Origin: Paraburkholderia sp. LEh10
GTDB taxonomy: Bacteria > Pseudomonadota > Gammaproteobacteria > Burkholderiales > Burkholderiaceae
Direction of reading: 5' to 3'
Assembly (NCBI RefSeq): GCF_017814945.1
Contig: NZ_JAGIPX010000005.1
Span: forward strand, 124,001 to 188,000
Length of the DNA: 64,000 bases
Shown: piece by piece, positions 8,166 to 14,407 of the stretch
How positions within the stretch are numbered: position 1 is the stretch's first letter
Layout: each line of letters starts with the position of its first letter
Position numbers and translations under genes: made by a program
Notes under the pieces: generated by a model
What the model was told of the DNA's origin: nothing
Seen by the model: only the letters and a program-made list of their open reading frames with translations
Databases searched by the model: none

Positions 8166-8680
8166 GCGGCCTCCCCGAGATCACGGCGGCATAGATAAAC
8201 GCCGCGACACGCAAGACGACGAAGCGCCTCGACGCAGTCATCGCCGAAGGCGAACATCACAGAGCCGGCTCCCGCGCGCGCCTTCTTATGGCGGTTTTCA
8301 TTTCCGGGAATGAAGCCGATGCGGCCAGCCAGAAACAGCGTGGCATCGGCGGTCGACAAAGCCTCCTGGCACCACAGCGCATCGGTTCGCGAGAAGACGA
8401 GCGCGATCCCGTTTGCGTGGCCAATGAAGCGGCGCATCCACGCCGGCGTATCCGGGCCATATGGCGGATTCAGCCATACGCGGCCACTCCACGGCTGCAT
8501 CAGGCCGTTTTCGAACACGGTGAACTTTGTATTGGCGGGAACGGATGTTTCGAAGTCGTGCGGGCTCGCAGGGTCCATGTCAAATCGGATGCCGAGCTCA
8601 TCGAAGATCCATTCCGGCGTATACCACTCGACGCTCTTGTGCGCCGGAGCAATGCGGTGCTCCCCGAACATTCCGCTCAT
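8162..8680 (-). CDS. dam: Phage DNA N6-adenine methyltransferase
   Basis: 172 residues. DMDPAS (34-39) and NPPY (71-74, in WLNPPYGP) are the hallmarks of the Dam-like phage adenine methylase family (DNA_N6Mtase). SVEWYTPEWIFDELG near the N-terminus is also typical. NPPY flips and methylates the target adenine using S-adenosylmethionine. The ATG at 8678-8680 overlaps the replication gene stop as ATGA; in-frame sequence further upstream is only the antisense of that gene. Likely roles are protection from host restriction or marking replicated phage DNA. Confidence 0.88.
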   Translation of the reverse strand: MSGMFGEHRIAPAHKSVEWYTPEWIFDELGIRFDMDPASPHDFETSVPANTKFTVFENGLMQPWSGRVWLNPPYGPDTPAWMRRFIGHANGIALVFSRTDALWCQEALSTADATLFLAGRIGFIPGNENRHKKARAGAGSVMFAFGDDCVEALRRLACRGVYLCRRDLGEAA

Positions 8681-9675
8681 GCCGCCTCCGTGTTGCCGCT
8701 CTTGTCGCGCGGGATGTCGTTGAAGTACGCGTACAGGGCCTCGTAGCGCTCTTCGCTCTCGCGGCTCACCGTGCGCAGAAGCTCTTCCATCCATTCGCCC
8801 GGGCCGGCCAGCTTGCAGACCTTCGCCTTGTACTGCTCGAAATACTGGAACTTCGAGCGATCGACGCCGAGCTGCGCGCCGCGCGCCAGATAGCCGCTCT
8901 CCGATTTCCACCAGTCCGCAGCGATCGCCGTGCCGTTTGCCGCCTGAACCGTTTCAGCCTTCACCGGGAACAGTCCCGTCCAGCCGCGCAGCACCGCCTC
9001 TTCGACGCACGCCTGCGGGCTCTGGCCTGCAGCAGCCAGCATCTCCAGCTTCTTGATCGACACGCGGGCAGCCGGGCGCGTCCACGGCGCGTCCTTTGTC
9101 TTCGCTTCGCGGTGTTCACACCACATGTCCCATACGGCGAACGGGATGGTGTCGGGCAGTTCGATGTTCAGAAGTTCGGCATGCAACGCAACTCGCGGCG
9201 CACGCCGCGCGGGTTGGTGGTTCTCTGATGGTTCTGAAGGTTCTTGGTGATTCGGGTGCAACCCATTGCACCCTTTCACGCTGTCCATTGCACCCTTTAC
9301 GTCGCCCGTTGCACCCTTTTTGTTGCCCGTTGCACCCTTTTTATTGGGTGCATTCTTTGCACCCTTTGGGCCAGCGGAAATGGGTGCAATCTCTGCACCG
9401 TTTATCCAGTCCGGATTGATTCGGTATTCGCACGCGCGGCCACGCCCACCACTAGCGTTCGCGACCAACAGCAGCCAGCCACGCTTCACCATGCTCTGGA
9501 TCTGGTATTGAACGGCGCGCGGCGACCGGCGTGTCTTCTCCGCCATCGTGTCGATGCTCGGGAAAATGTGTTCGCCGTTGTCATCGCAGAAGTCGGCAAG
9601 CTTTAGCGCCAGGAGCAGCTCGTGGTCTTCCCCGGGGTAGCGGTCCCAAACCATCGTTTGGATCTTGATGCTCAC
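8677..9675 (-). CDS. Phage replication protein, O-like, winged helix
   Basis: 332 residues from a GTG at 9673-9675, which overlaps the previous stop as GTGA and has GAGG seven bases upstream. Residues 1-90 form a winged helix (ELLLALKLADFCDDNGEHIFPSI, RSPRAVQYQIQSMVKRGWLL) typical of phage replication-initiation proteins. A low-complexity segment with 7-residue repeats (NKKGATG) follows around residues 100-145, encoded by the iteron-like DNA at 9254-9392. The C-terminal domain (WDMWCEHREAK...SIKKLEMLAAAG) resembles O/DnaT-like modules that recruit host helicase. No helicase or helicase-loader gene is seen next to it. Confidence 0.8.
   Translation of the reverse strand: MSIKIQTMVWDRYPGEDHELLLALKLADFCDDNGEHIFPSIDTMAEKTRRSPRAVQYQIQSMVKRGWLLLVANASGGRGRACEYRINPDWINGAEIAPISAGPKGAKNAPNKKGATGNKKGATGDVKGAMDSVKGCNGLHPNHQEPSEPSENHQPARRAPRVALHAELLNIELPDTIPFAVWDMWCEHREAKTKDAPWTRPAARVSIKKLEMLAAAGQSPQACVEEAVLRGWTGLFPVKAETVQAANGTAIAADWWKSESGYLARGAQLGVDRSKFQYFEQYKAKVCKLAGPGEWMEELLRTVSRESEERYEALYAYFNDIPRDKSGNTEAA
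9254..9392. repeat. Iteron-like repeats inside the replication gene, candidate phage origin
   Basis: TTGCACCCTTT occurs at 9266, 9288, 9309, 9330 and 9357 on the plus strand, mostly 21-22 bp apart. Inverted GGGTGCA(A) elements lie at about 9254, 9346 and 9382. The 22-bp step shifts the reading frame of one copy, so the DNA motif is kept while the peptide changes. In lambda the origin likewise lies as iterons inside gene O. Confidence 0.7.
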
Positions 9676-9950
9676 GCAGCCACCTCGGCAGGCAGGCCCA
9701 GCGTTTCGTTGTGAACGCCCGTCGCAGCGCATTTCTGCGTGCCGCGTACCTTCAGCGCCTCGCCGTCGATGAGCTCGCGCACGCGGCCGCAGACGCTCGA
9801 CAAGCGAAGATTCGTGCGGTCGGCGATCTCCTGGCGCGTGAGCGTCATGTGCGGGCTGTAGAACAGGTTCAGAATCATTTGCTTCTGTGTGCAGCGCTTC
9901 GCGCCCGTCATCGAGTCGTAGCCTGCCAGCTGGGTACGCGTAGCTCGCAT
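9672..9950 (-). CDS. Small winged-helix phage protein
   Basis: 92 residues from the ATG at 9948-9950. GGAG lies eight bases before it; a GTG nine bases upstream would sit directly on the Shine-Dalgarno. The middle part (QKQMILNLFYSPHMTLTRQEIADRTNL, split here only by the reader, then LSSVCGRVREL) is a helix-turn-helix with a wing (EALKVRGTQK), as in small phage regulators that sit before replication genes. Target unknown. Confidence 0.72.
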   Translation of the reverse strand: MRATRTQLAGYDSMTGAKRCTQKQMILNLFYSPHMTLTRQEIADRTNLRLSSVCGRVRELIDGEALKVRGTQKCAATGVHNETLGLPAEVAA

Positions 9951-9955
9951 ATGGA

Positions 9956-10396
9956 TCACTCCGCCATGCCGCGCAGACGCGCGGAAATGTTGAACAGCAC
10001 CTGCGCGTGCTTGAAGATGCGCTGCTCGACCTGATCGACCTCGCGCAGCTCGACACGGCCGTCATCGAGCGTCTTGCAGATCTCCTGGCCGACCTCGCCA
10101 TGTGTCGCCCAAGCCTCGCCCATCAGCTCGACGATCGCGGCGTCGTTGCAGTTGCCGACATCGGGCACCTTGACCAGCGCATAACCGCGTGCGCGCGCCC
10201 ACGCTTCAAGGATCCGGTCGTCATCGGCCATCTCCGTCAGGTCGACCGCGTTCTTTAGCGTCAGATGGTGCGTATCGGTGTTCGGGTTGGCCTTGTTGCG
10301 AAGGACTTGCGCCGACATGCCGATCCGCGGGGCGAGCGATTCGCATCCGCCGGGATAGCTATGCACGACTGCGTGCGCCGTATCGAGAATGTTCAC
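9956..10396 (-). CDS. CII-like phage regulatory protein (Phage_CP76 family)
   Basis: 146 residues from a GTG at 10394-10396 preceded by GGAG at a 5-6 nt spacing. The N-terminus NILDTAHAVVHSYPGGCES, then LAPRIGMSAQVLRNKANPNT and HHLTLKNAVDLTEM, is the pattern of the CII-type regulatory family, with the helix-turn-helix between residues 20 and 60. Such proteins activate lysogeny promoters. It sits between the Cro-side genes and the replication gene, the position of cII in lambdoid phages. The C-terminal part is helical and probably mediates oligomerisation. Confidence 0.82.
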   Translation of the reverse strand: MNILDTAHAVVHSYPGGCESLAPRIGMSAQVLRNKANPNTDTHHLTLKNAVDLTEMADDDRILEAWARARGYALVKVPDVGNCNDAAIVELMGEAWATHGEVGQEICKTLDDGRVELREVDQVEQRIFKHAQVLFNISARLRGMAE

Positions 10397-10494
10397 TGTT
10401 TCTCCAATCAAACGTGTTTTCCCGCACTGAGGACTACTAAAGTCCAGGCAATAATCAAGAAAACGAGAGGATTCAATGGGTAAGAAGCTGACCG

Positions 10495-10698
10495 CTAGAT
10501 CGCTCGCGCGTCCCGAGCTGGGTGCACCGATTGCGTCTTTGCTGCTGCTGGCTGCCCTGCAGCCTCTTTTAGCGCCTCAAACTGCTTCGTCAGGTTCTGA
10601 CGCACAGTTTCAAGCTCTTCCGGATAGCGGGCACCACGCACGGCAATCGCACACAGCGCCTCCCGGATCTGCTTCTGCTCGGATGCACTGAGCGCCAT
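10495..10698 (-). CDS. Small phage protein of unknown function
   Basis: 67 residues from the ATG at 10696-10698, which lies one base after the stop of the preceding gene. It is helical, with an amphipathic pattern (ASEQKQIREALCAIAVRG, LETVRQNLTKQFEALKEA) and an Ala/Gln-rich tail. Not recognised. A short plus-strand ORF over the same bases (10476-10691) has no protein-like character and was not kept. Confidence 0.55.
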   Translation of the reverse strand: MALSASEQKQIREALCAIAVRGARYPEELETVRQNLTKQFEALKEAAGQPAAAKTQSVHPARDARAI

Positions 10699-10699
10699 G

Positions 10700-10921
10700 T
10701 CAGGCCGCCGCTTTGACGGGGTCGTAGAAGCGGATGGTGCCCTTGGCCGGTTCATTGCGCATCGGCTGGTGGAAGAACACGCGGGACGACAGCGTTTCGT
10801 TGTCGCCTTCTTCGACGTGAAGCGCCGAGGGGTTCTCCTTGCGGATCAGCTCAGTCACAGCGTCGACGCCGCCGTACTTGGCTGCATTGCGGAGCATTTC
10901 TTGATGGTGCGGAAGGTGCAT
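10700..10921 (-). CDS. Small phage protein of unknown function
   Basis: 73 residues with a good Shine-Dalgarno (AAGGA, six bases before the ATG). The sequence (QEMLRNAAKYGGVDAVTELI, then a C-terminal strand region RVFFHQPMRNEPAKGTIRFYDP) looks like a small folded protein. It is the first clear gene after a 178-bp gap below the gene at 11100. Function unknown. Confidence 0.65.
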   Translation of the reverse strand: MHLPHHQEMLRNAAKYGGVDAVTELIRKENPSALHVEEGDNETLSSRVFFHQPMRNEPAKGTIRFYDPVKAAA

Positions 10922-11012
10922 GTACGTTCCTTAAATCAGAAAAGGGCCGGGTCTCCAGTCCGTGGCAGAATCGGGCTCCCACACCGCGAATCACCCATAG
11001 AACAGAGACCCC

Positions 11013-11423
11013 ATGAAGCTTGCAGAAAAACTCAAATACCTGATTTGGGAGGACCGAATCGTCACGATCAGCGATTGTGGCGATTGGTATCTCCAGAGGT
11101 CACTTCTCGGATGGCTGCGGCACAGGTGCAAGAACATCTGGAACTCGAACCACTGGTTCGTCACAGGGACGTTCTCCGCATGCTGCGCCGTTGGAGCGAC
11201 GCTCGTCACCAACCAGATCACTGCCAAGAACAACGACGCGGCCGAGGGCAGCAAGGAGAACAACCTTCACGCCAGGGTGGTTCTTCTCGAATGCAGCCCG
11301 CAAGCTGGCGATCTGCTCCTTTGCAAGAAACCCGTCAACGCAGACAAGAACAGTATCGCCGGCGCGAATCAGGACACCGTCGGCAACCGTGATGCGCACC
11401 AGCAACTTGCGTCGAAACCATGA
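11013..11423 (+). CDS. Possible reverse-oriented membrane protein in the early operon
   Basis: 136 residues on the strand opposite to the early operon. The first half (EDRIVTISDCGDWYLQRS, LLGWLRHRCKNIWNSNHWF) is rich in Trp and charged residues and protein-like. It is followed by a probable membrane segment (FVTGTFSACCAVGATLVTNQ, about residues 49-68). The last third overlaps, tail to tail, the minus-strand gene at 11100-11438 and is less convincing; the Shine-Dalgarno is weak. If real it matches the other reverse-strand cargo genes of this prophage. If not, the interval 10922-11099 has no gene. Confidence 0.42.
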   Translation: MKLAEKLKYLIWEDRIVTISDCGDWYLQRSLLGWLRHRCKNIWNSNHWFVTGTFSACCAVGATLVTNQITAKNNDAAEGSKENNLHARVVLLECSPQAGDLLLCKKPVNADKNSIAGANQDTVGNRDAHQQLASKP

Positions 11424-11438
11424 AATGAGGTGCCTCAT
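11100..11438 (-). CDS. Small phage protein with a conserved pilot-type strand-helix-strand
   Basis: 112 residues from the ATG at 11436-11438, one base after the Cro-like stop. The core (IRAGDTVLVCVDGFLAKEQ, IASLRAAFEKNHPGVKVVLL) is a strand-helix-strand unit seen in many short phage proteins of unknown role. The Ser/Pro-rich C-terminal tail (after about residue 75) overlaps the opposite-strand ORF at 11013 and may not be conserved. Its place directly after Cro suggests early expression. Confidence 0.6.
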   Translation of the reverse strand: MRHLISWFRRKLLVRITVADGVLIRAGDTVLVCVDGFLAKEQIASLRAAFEKNHPGVKVVLLAALGRVVVLGSDLVGDERRSNGAACGERPCDEPVVRVPDVLAPVPQPSEK

Positions 11439-11439
11439 A

Positions 11440-11679
11440 TCAAGCAGCCTCCCTGGTGAATGTATTGCGCAGATACGCCCAGTTGACGTCCGGTCGAAGA
11501 TCCTCGCAGCGAACGGCACCGTTGCTCTCGCAATCGATGTTTATGCACAGCGATTCACCGAGTTGCTGAGCTGCACTGATGGCTTTCCGCAGATAACCGA
11601 TCGTCGTGCCACACCGACGCGCAAACTCCTCCTGCTGGTCGGGAGTCATCGAGTTAAGGAAGGTGCGTAGCTTGTCCAT
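11440..11679 (-). CDS. Cro-like repressor (YdaS-type)
   Basis: 79 residues from the ATG at 11677-11679. MDKLRTFLNSMTPDQQEEFA, then RRCGTTIGYLRKAIS, is the YdaS/Cro-like helix-turn-helix. It is divergent from the CI-like gene with the operators between them, the classic genetic switch. The minus-strand promoter (TTGACT at 11709-11714, TAATAT at 11687-11692, 16-bp spacer) predicts transcription starting at about 11680, right at this ATG. There is no Shine-Dalgarno, so the message is probably leaderless. Two upstream in-frame ATG/alternative starts would lie inside the promoter. Confidence 0.8.
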   Translation of the reverse strand: MDKLRTFLNSMTPDQQEEFARRCGTTIGYLRKAISAAQQLGESLCINIDCESNGAVRCEDLRPDVNWAYLRNTFTREAA

Positions 11680-11686
11680 AACCATA

Positions 11687-11742
11687 ATATTACCGGACGG
11701 TAATTGCAAGTCAATACCTTTTGGTGATTTACCTTTTGGTAA
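11687..11742. promoter_or_regulatory. Right operator-like cluster between cro-like and cI-like genes
   Basis: Three sites fit TTACC-N4-GGTAA: 11690-11703 (TTACCGGACGGTAA), 11714-11727 (ATACCTTTTGGTGA, imperfect) and 11729-11742 (TTACCTTTTGGTAA). The first overlaps the -10 of the cro-like promoter and the second its -35, so occupancy would block it. Similar sites recur at 12874-12913. Confidence 0.85.
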
Positions 11743-11762
11743 TTGACATGGAAAATTGCTGC

Positions 11763-12788
11763 ATGACGGAAACAGACGAACTGCGCAAGCAAGCTGCAGC
11801 GCGCCGCGCTGCGCGCTTGGGCGAACTCATCCGTACGCGGTTCGAGCGACAAGCCGATTTCATCGCCCTCATCGATGGCAACCAAGGCGAGGTTTCCGCC
11901 CTGTCAAGTATTCCGCCGAAGAAGTCGTTCGGCGCGATCAAAGCCCGCAAAATCGAACAACAAGCGGGATTGCTCCCGAATTCACTAGATGCGGATGTGG
12001 GTAGCCCGTTCTATGCGCACGAGATCGATCCGCCGAAAAACGATCCAAATCAGCCTGTCATCGAGCCTTCGCCTGCTGACAAATCAGGTACGATAGATGC
12101 GTCTTCATTGACGCCGAACCAGCGACTTAAGGCTGCGCTCGTCCCCTTGGGCGTGTCCGCAGAAGCCTTGGCTGGCGTGGCAAAGGTAGGAGTCGACGTC
12201 GCATCGCTTTGGCTGTCCGGCGAAGGGTCGGACGTAGAGATGCTCCATGCTGTCGCGATTCAAAACACCTACGGCGTCAATTCGGTGTGGCTTCTCAAAG
12301 GTAAAGGCGACCCCGGCGTCGCGGTCCGCTACAACGATGAATTCCGACCCAGAGACGTCGTCGGCAATAAGCTAATCCCGGTGGTAGGCATGGCTCAGCT
12401 CGGTGATGACGGGCACTGGTCGGATTTGGAATACCCCGTTGGACACGGTAACGGCTACGTCGATTTCCCGTCGCGCGACCGTAACGCATACGCCCTGAAG
12501 TGCGAGGGTGACTCAATGAGTCCGCGCATTGAGGCTGGCGAGTATGTGATCGTGGAGCCCAACACCCCGGTGAAGCCCGGGAAAAATGTGATGCTCCGGT
12601 CGAAAGACGGCCGAGTGATGGTCAAGAAGTTCTTGTATAAGGCCGCCGGCCGCACCTATCTGATCTCGATAAATAAGGCGCACCCGCCGATCTCCTTCAC
12701 TGACGACGAGATCGAGAAAATGCATTTCATTCGCGCGATCGTCGACGGCGACTCTTGGACGCCCGACGTTCCATACCTGCCCAACTAG
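11763..12788 (+). CDS. CI-like prophage repressor, tandem helix-turn-helix plus S24 domain
   Basis: 341 residues from the ATG at 11763; earlier in-frame starts lie in or next to the operators. Residues about 13-75 hold one HTH (LGELIRTRFERQADFIALI, SFGAIKARKIEQQAGLLP) and 116-182 a second (LKAALVPLGVSAEALAGVA, MLHAVAIQNTYGVNSVWLLK). The C-terminal S24/LexA-type domain has catalytic Ser251 in GDSMSPRI and Lys near 288-289 in RVMVKKF. No canonical Ala-Gly or Cys-Gly cleavage pair is obvious in the linker before VVGMAQLGDDG. It is flanked by operators on both sides, so it should control both early operons and itself. A strong terminator follows. Confidence 0.9.
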   Translation: MTETDELRKQAAARRAARLGELIRTRFERQADFIALIDGNQGEVSALSSIPPKKSFGAIKARKIEQQAGLLPNSLDADVGSPFYAHEIDPPKNDPNQPVIEPSPADKSGTIDASSLTPNQRLKAALVPLGVSAEALAGVAKVGVDVASLWLSGEGSDVEMLHAVAIQNTYGVNSVWLLKGKGDPGVAVRYNDEFRPRDVVGNKLIPVVGMAQLGDDGHWSDLEYPVGHGNGYVDFPSRDRNAYALKCEGDSMSPRIEAGEYVIVEPNTPVKPGKNVMLRSKDGRVMVKKFLYKAAGRTYLISINKAHPPISFTDDEIEKMHFIRAIVDGDSWTPDVPYLPN

Positions 12789-12810
12789 CGGTATCCAACC
12801 AAACCAGCAG

Positions 12811-12833
12811 AACCCGCTTCGGCGGGTTTTTTT
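12811..12833 (+). terminator. Rho-independent terminator after the CI-like gene
   Basis: AACCCGC-TTCG-GCGGGTT with a seven-T tail, 22 bp after the stop codon. Confidence 0.92.
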
Positions 12834-12873
12834 GCGTCCCGAGAGACAGAGAAAACCCTTACTCGAAATTTAA

Positions 12874-12916
12874 TTACCAAACGGTATTGACACAGCGTAT
12901 TACCGTCCGGTAATCT
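12874..12916 (+). promoter_or_regulatory. Left operator-like pair and promoter of the plus-strand operon
   Basis: Two sites of the CI/Cro consensus lie at 12874-12887 (TTACCAAACGGTAT) and 12900-12913 (TTACCGTCCGGTAA). A promoter is interleaved with them: TTGACA at 12887-12892, an 18-bp spacer and TAATCT at 12911-12916. The second operator fills the spacer and touches the -10, so repressor binding would shut the operon off. Confidence 0.85.
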
Positions 12917-12934
12917 TCGCTCCATGCACTCGCA

Positions 12935-13037
12935 AACAGCTTTGAGTGGGAGCGTCTCAAGACGGCGCGGCGTCTCTAAATAGCCCGTACAGGTCTCCGA
13001 ATGTGGGCATACCGAGACGCTCCCGCTGAAAGCTGTT
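12935..13037 (+). other. Long imperfect inverted repeat in the leader of the plus-strand operon
   Basis: The 24-bp arms 12935-12958 and 13014-13037 pair with only two mismatches. A smaller stem (AGACG / CGTCT, around 12960-12976) sits in the loop. It lies between the predicted promoter and the first gene, so it would form a strong hairpin in the 5' untranslated RNA. No T-run follows, so it is not a simple terminator. A processing site, an antitermination RNA or a small RNA are possible. Confidence 0.65.
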
Positions 13038-13066
13038 GCTCATACCTACTACGGAGCAAGGACCAC

Positions 13067-13216
13067 ATGAACCGTGTTGCTTTCGATAACGATCTGCTCG
13101 CCGCGTGCGAACGTACGCACGGCGTTACTGCGCTGCTCGCGATCCTGCTGTTCATCGCGATCGGCTGCGGCTGGTTTCTCTGCGTCGCGGTCCCGGCGGG
13201 TGCAGTGTGGAAATGA
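13067..13216 (+). CDS. Small single-span membrane protein
   Basis: 49 residues with AAGGA five bases before the ATG. One membrane segment (VTALLAILLFIAIGCGWFLC) lies about residues 20-40. It is the first gene of the CI-repressed plus operon and overlaps the next gene as ATGA. Not recognised. It could be a lysis accessory or an inner-membrane effector, but nothing in the sequence decides this. Confidence 0.65.
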   Translation: MNRVAFDNDLLAACERTHGVTALLAILLFIAIGCGWFLCVAVPAGAVWK

Positions 13217-13329
13217 TCAAGATCTGGGCCGGCGCTGCGGCGGTCGTCGCTATCTATCTGCTCATGTGTTCCGTCTCGGACCATCGCGCCGCAGAAATTG
13301 AACGCTGCAGCGTAGTCCGCTGTTCCTGA
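13213..13329 (+). CDS. Very small membrane protein
   Basis: 38 residues; the ATG overlaps the stop of the gene before it (ATGA). A hydrophobic N-terminus (IWAGAAAVVAIYLLMCS) is followed by a charged tail ending in two Cys. The LLMCS motif loosely resembles a lipobox, but length and context do not let me call it an Rz1-like lipoprotein. Confidence 0.5.
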   Translation: MIKIWAGAAAVVAIYLLMCSVSDHRAAEIERCSVVRCS

Positions 13330-13347
13330 TCGCGCAAAGACCCATCA

Positions 13348-13506
13348 ATGGATGCAAAGCTGATTTTGTGTTTAGTAGTCCTAGCCGCTTTGCTGGTAGG
13401 TGTTGCACTTGGCTTCATGTTTGCCGGCATGGACCGCGCGCCGAAGAACAGGCAGGACGCCGACGAGCACGAATGCAACGCGCCCTACCGGCGCTTCGAT
13501 GAATAG
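13348..13506 (+). CDS. Small membrane protein
   Basis: 52 residues: an N-terminal membrane segment (LILCLVVLAALLVGVALGFM) and a polar tail. It follows the 38-residue ORF by 18 bp, making three consecutive tiny membrane proteins at the head of this operon. The Shine-Dalgarno is poor, so confidence is moderate. Confidence 0.45.
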   Translation: MDAKLILCLVVLAALLVGVALGFMFAGMDRAPKNRQDADEHECNAPYRRFDE

Positions 13507-13531
13507 CTCACTCCGTTACGGCGGCTCACCC

Positions 13532-13574
13532 GGGCCGGCGCTTTGTGGGTGCAGTCCCGGCCCACTCTTTTTTG
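13532..13574 (+). terminator. Possible terminator or attenuator after the small membrane genes
   Basis: GGGCCGG (13532-13538) can pair with CCGGCCC (13557-13563), followed by ACTCTTTTTT. The 18-nt loop is long. It would separate the tiny membrane genes from the rest of the plus operon unless read through. Confidence 0.45.
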
Positions 13575-13583
13575 GACACTGAC

Positions 13584-13814
13584 ATGCCGTACGTAAATGT
13601 TTGGGTCGATGACACGGACGTGCTCGAAGACGCGTCTGACGAAGACCTGATGAAGGAACTGCGCAAGCGCAATCTACCGGCTCTCGCAGACACGGAAGAA
13701 GCGCAGATCGATCTGGAAAAGGTCTTCTACGCCTTCTATTTCGGAAAGGAACACGAAGCCATCGCGCTGATGCGCAAGTACGTTCAGGACGTCACTGGGA
13801 GGACGTTGCCATGA
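13584..13814 (+). CDS. Small acidic phage protein
   Basis: 76 residues from the ATG at 13584. It begins MPYVNVWVDDTDVLEDASDE, then DLMKELRKRNL, and ends with a helical part (EHEAIALMRKYVQDVTGR). The short PYVxVxVDxxxxL start is common in phage genes of this class, but no function is known. A GGAGG within its end serves the next ATG (13811), which overlaps its stop as ATGA. Confidence 0.7.
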   Translation: MPYVNVWVDDTDVLEDASDEDLMKELRKRNLPALADTEEAQIDLEKVFYAFYFGKEHEAIALMRKYVQDVTGRTLP

Positions 13815-14407
13815 AAGAACGTCCGATCCTCTTCAGCGGCCCGATGGTGCAAGCGCCACAGACGCGCCTCAGCTCATCTAAATCTGGCCCGCTCATCGCG
13901 AAGAAGCGCGCTAGCCTCGCGAATGTCGTTCCAGATCGGCCTGTACGGCTGACCGTACTGTTCGGAACAACTTATATGGTCGTGGGGTGCATTTGCCGCG
14001 GGATCGCGGGATGCAAGCTGGATCGCCTTGTTCAATTGGTCGCGAACCCTAATCAGAAGGCGGGCGGATTCAACCGTCGCCAACTGAGAGATCGGAATCC
14101 CGTTCAAGGTTTCGAGAATTTGCATGAGCCTGAGCCTGTAGCGCGCGCGGTCCTCTCCCGTCTCAGTCTTCAGCGGATCGCTTTTGGCTGCTTCCATCTC
14201 GCCTACCGACAGGTATGCGTCTCGCGCAAAAGACGCAGCCATACCAATCAACCGAGCGGACTCCGCGTTCTCGCGCTTCTGCTGACGGCGCCGTTCAAGG
14301 TGATGTTGGAGAAACACAACTCCAAATGCGCCACCGATAGCAATGATCGATGCGGCGGTCTGCGCAACGGACAACCAATCTGCTCGATGGAAAGCCACCA
14401 TGCGTGA
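13811..14407 (+). other. Orphan start and open frame running antisense through a cargo gene
   Basis: A GGAGG-preceded ATG at 13811 begins MKERPILFSGPMVQA, matching the start of the ASCH-type gene at 14400 (MRELPILFSGAMVRA). The frame then continues as the antisense of the minus-strand gene 13874-14401 and stops at 14407, eight bases inside the ASCH gene. It looks like the displaced first codons of that gene left behind when the reverse-oriented gene was inserted. Confidence 0.6.
13874..14401 (-). CDS. Reverse-oriented single-span membrane protein (cargo/moron)
   Basis: 175 residues from the ATG at 14399-14401, whose bases overlap the plus-strand ATG at 14400 head to head (CATG). Residues about 9-35 form one membrane span (LSVAQTAASIIAIGGAFGVV). 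After it comes a charged, helical domain of some 140 residues (HHLERRRQQKRENAESARL, RARYRLRLMQILETL). It is transcribed against the plus operon and inserted between the start remnant at 13811 and the ASCH gene. Not recognised. A membrane-bound, prophage-encoded protein in reverse orientation suggests lysogenic conversion or superinfection exclusion, by inference only. Confidence 0.72.
   Translation of the reverse strand: MVAFHRADWLSVAQTAASIIAIGGAFGVVFLQHHLERRRQQKRENAESARLIGMAASFARDAYLSVGEMEAAKSDPLKTETGEDRARYRLRLMQILETLNGIPISQLATVESARLLIRVRDQLNKAIQLASRDPAANAPHDHISCSEQYGQPYRPIWNDIREASALLRDERARFR

Noticed and set aside
10476..10691. Plus-strand ORF between the CII-like and Cro-side genes
   Set aside because: Antisense of the small gene at 10495 and Leu/Ala/Ser-rich without a domain.
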